This document shows positions 62,422 to 64,000 of a DNA stretch of 64,000 nucleotides, one piece after another. Both the position numbers and the translations under genes were made by a program. Source of the DNA: Blastobasis lacticolella (lineage: Eukaryota > Arthropoda > Insecta > Lepidoptera > Blastobasidae); NCBI GenBank assembly GCA_905147135.1, contig LR990045.1, positions 17,832,173-17,896,172 on the forward strand, read 5' to 3'. The notes beneath the pieces are model-generated. The model saw only the letters and a list, made by a program, of their open reading frames with translations, made no database searches and was not told where the DNA came from. Within the stretch, counting starts at the first letter, position 1; the number at the start of each line of letters is the position of its first letter.

Positions 62422-62528
62422 AATACATTTCGTTTACCCTTATGGTAAAAAATTACCAACATTGTAGGAGCGCCATCTATTGATGCTTTTTTAAACCAAT
62501 TGACAATACCTACTGGAAAACTCCTCAT

Positions 62529-63860
62529 TGGTACTTACTGCTTTGTCATATCGTAATAAAACGAAAACGTTTCGATCGTTATGGACTACCTACTATATGT
62601 TTCTCTATTTTATAATTATCTAAAGATACGGCTATTAATGCCAAACAAATAATTCAAATTATATAAATCACACAGATCCTCCAATTTTACTTGGTCCTCA
62701 GCTAACAAAATTTAAAATATACGGGAAATTTATTTGAAAGTATTGGCAGCACTGTTTGATTAGCTCAAAAGGACTCGAAGCTAAACCCGTAAAAGAATTA
62801 TTAAAACAAAAACTAGTTTGACAGTTGTTGTTTTGGTTGGTTGGTGAGGTTAATGGTCGACGCGAATTGTATTTGGATTACAAATATTTGAATAAAACCC
62901 GTCCAAATATGTGAAAATGTACAGTGAATAGATGAAAACTCAATAGACGAAGTGTTAAATCGCTCTGGAAAACTGATATATTCTATTTACCTCTGAAATC
63001 TAATGAATTATGTTTCTTTGTCATGAGCATGAGATTAGTTTTCGCTATTCTATCGATCGATTACGAAATATCGTCTCCTACTTTATTTTCTCATAAATCA
63101 CAGTCGATCATAATTTAAACCACGCAATAACTGTGCTAGTGTCTGTTATTACCATAAGTACGATATAGCTACGTCGTAAGTACAAAAGTGCTAACGTGTT
63201 TAATATACACCTAATTTGTTTACGCTCACAGTTCACGTCGACTCTATTCACGCAGGCACATTTACTTAAAAAAGCAATAAAGTTTGAAGCGAGCTTGAGT
63301 GATGAACAGACTGCACAGTGTCTGAAATTATCCTGAGACAACTTCCATGTATTGTTGCTCTTTTCTGTGAGTATTTATATTGTTTTTATATTTTTATTTC
63401 AGTGTGGTTTATTATTTACTGCTGCTATTTTTTCTTTCCTAAAATACTTCATTTTCTTATTAGAGTATTCTATAACTATAAATTATGTACCTATTTCAAA
63501 CTACTTAATTTCTATCCTTCAAATATCAATGATTGTAGACTCAGGAAAAAAAACTTTATTGCTTTTAATTACTGACCTAAGCTGTATATATTTTTAAACT
63601 AGGTACTTATTATAAATAGAAATAATTTATAAAATTGCAGCAGCAAGAACTAAAGTAAACAACTCTTGATAAAGTAACATTCCTTTTAGAAGCTGTGTTG
63701 AGGTCATCAAACTTTACTTAAGCGTGGGACAATTTTTAAGCCGCACCTTAGAATCAGTACCTATCTTATCATTATCTCTTTCAAACTCTCCTTTATAATC
63801 TGTGTACATAAAGTTATTTATAGTCTCTCATACACAGATGAGTATTTTAAGTGTGTTTCT
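62529..63860. other. No gene recognised
   Basis: AT-rich. Overlapping frames of 81-85 codons at 63318-63597 are Phe/Tyr/Ile-rich by composition and not credible as proteins without other support. Confidence 0.4.
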
Positions 63861-63867
63861 AATAAAC

Positions 63868-63990
63868 ACCATCAACAGCCCTAACAGTCCGCTGCTGCAC
63901 TTGAGCCTCATCCACATTAGAAAAGGGTACTGCCATAATTTCCATACAAACTTGGCAGGCATATTAGTGATAGCCATTTTTTTTTAGTTT
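63868..63990 (+). repeat. Family E repeat
   Basis: 'caccatcaacagccctaacagtccgctgctgcacttgagcctcatccacatta', 'ctgccataatttccatacaaacttggcaggc': runs to near the end of the window. Confidence 0.6.
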
Positions 63991-64000
63991 ACTGAGGTCC

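Larger units (their letters stand above)
58354..62528 (+). mobile_element. MITE-1, copy 4, split by two nested elements
   Basis: The copy survives as three pieces: 58354-58420 (left end), 61779 to about 61912 (interior), and about 62446-62528 (right end). The pieces keep the order and orientation of the intact copy at 47008. AGATGGCGC at 58401-58409 and its complement at 62470-62478. Confidence 0.85.

Noticed and set aside
63318..63597. Small membrane protein genes
   Set aside because: Two overlapping frames rich in Phe, Tyr and Ile reflect AT-rich composition; no partner exon, signal or family.

Overview
This is nuclear DNA from an insect, most likely a moth or butterfly (Lepidoptera). It contains spliced genes with GT-AG introns, tRNA-derived SINEs, many MITEs, R1, Jockey-like and RTE retrotransposons, LINE tails ending in (TAAA)n, and TTAGG-type telomere-like tracts. 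Nothing looks prokaryotic. The assignment is inference from repeat style and gene content; no species is claimed.

Two host genes can be reconstructed exon by exon, each closing to an exact multiple of three. (1) METTL2, a tRNA m3C methyltransferase, lies on the + strand with coding exons 38453-38538, 38794-38946, 39388-39795 and 45669-45981 (319 aa). A second 5' splice donor at 38693 gives an alternative first exon whose N-terminus looks like a mitochondrial presequence. (2) A mitochondrial-clan cytochrome P450 lies on the - strand with nine coding exons between 53042 and 46132 (505 aa) and its own presequence-like N-terminus. The genes are convergent, with about 150 bp between their stop codons.

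Layout: 1-38 kb is gene-poor and repeat-rich. It holds a Tc1 relic, several SINEs, a nearly intact 6.1-kb R1-clade retrotransposon (4929-11043, - strand, 16-bp target duplication), a mariner relic, LINE/RTE tails, foldback elements and AT-rich sequence. 38-46 kb is METTL2; its last intron holds a TIR element carrying a (GGACCT/GAACCA) array, an RTE relic, a SINE, and a Jockey-like retrotransposon broken at its catalytic YADD box. 46-53 kb is the P450, whose introns hold a MITE, an RTE tail and a Jockey-like RT relic. 53-64 kb is again repeats, dominated by a four-layer nest: a MITE split by a 3.36-kb TIR element with an RTE relic inside, and by a second TIR element with a SINE fragment inside.

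The observations I rate highest are the dual N-terminus of METTL2, the AGATGGCGC (CTCF-like) motif carried by both a MITE family and a SINE family, the R1 element with its displaced ORF1 tail and hairpin-rich 3'UTR, and the nested transposon cluster at 58.3-62.5 kb.
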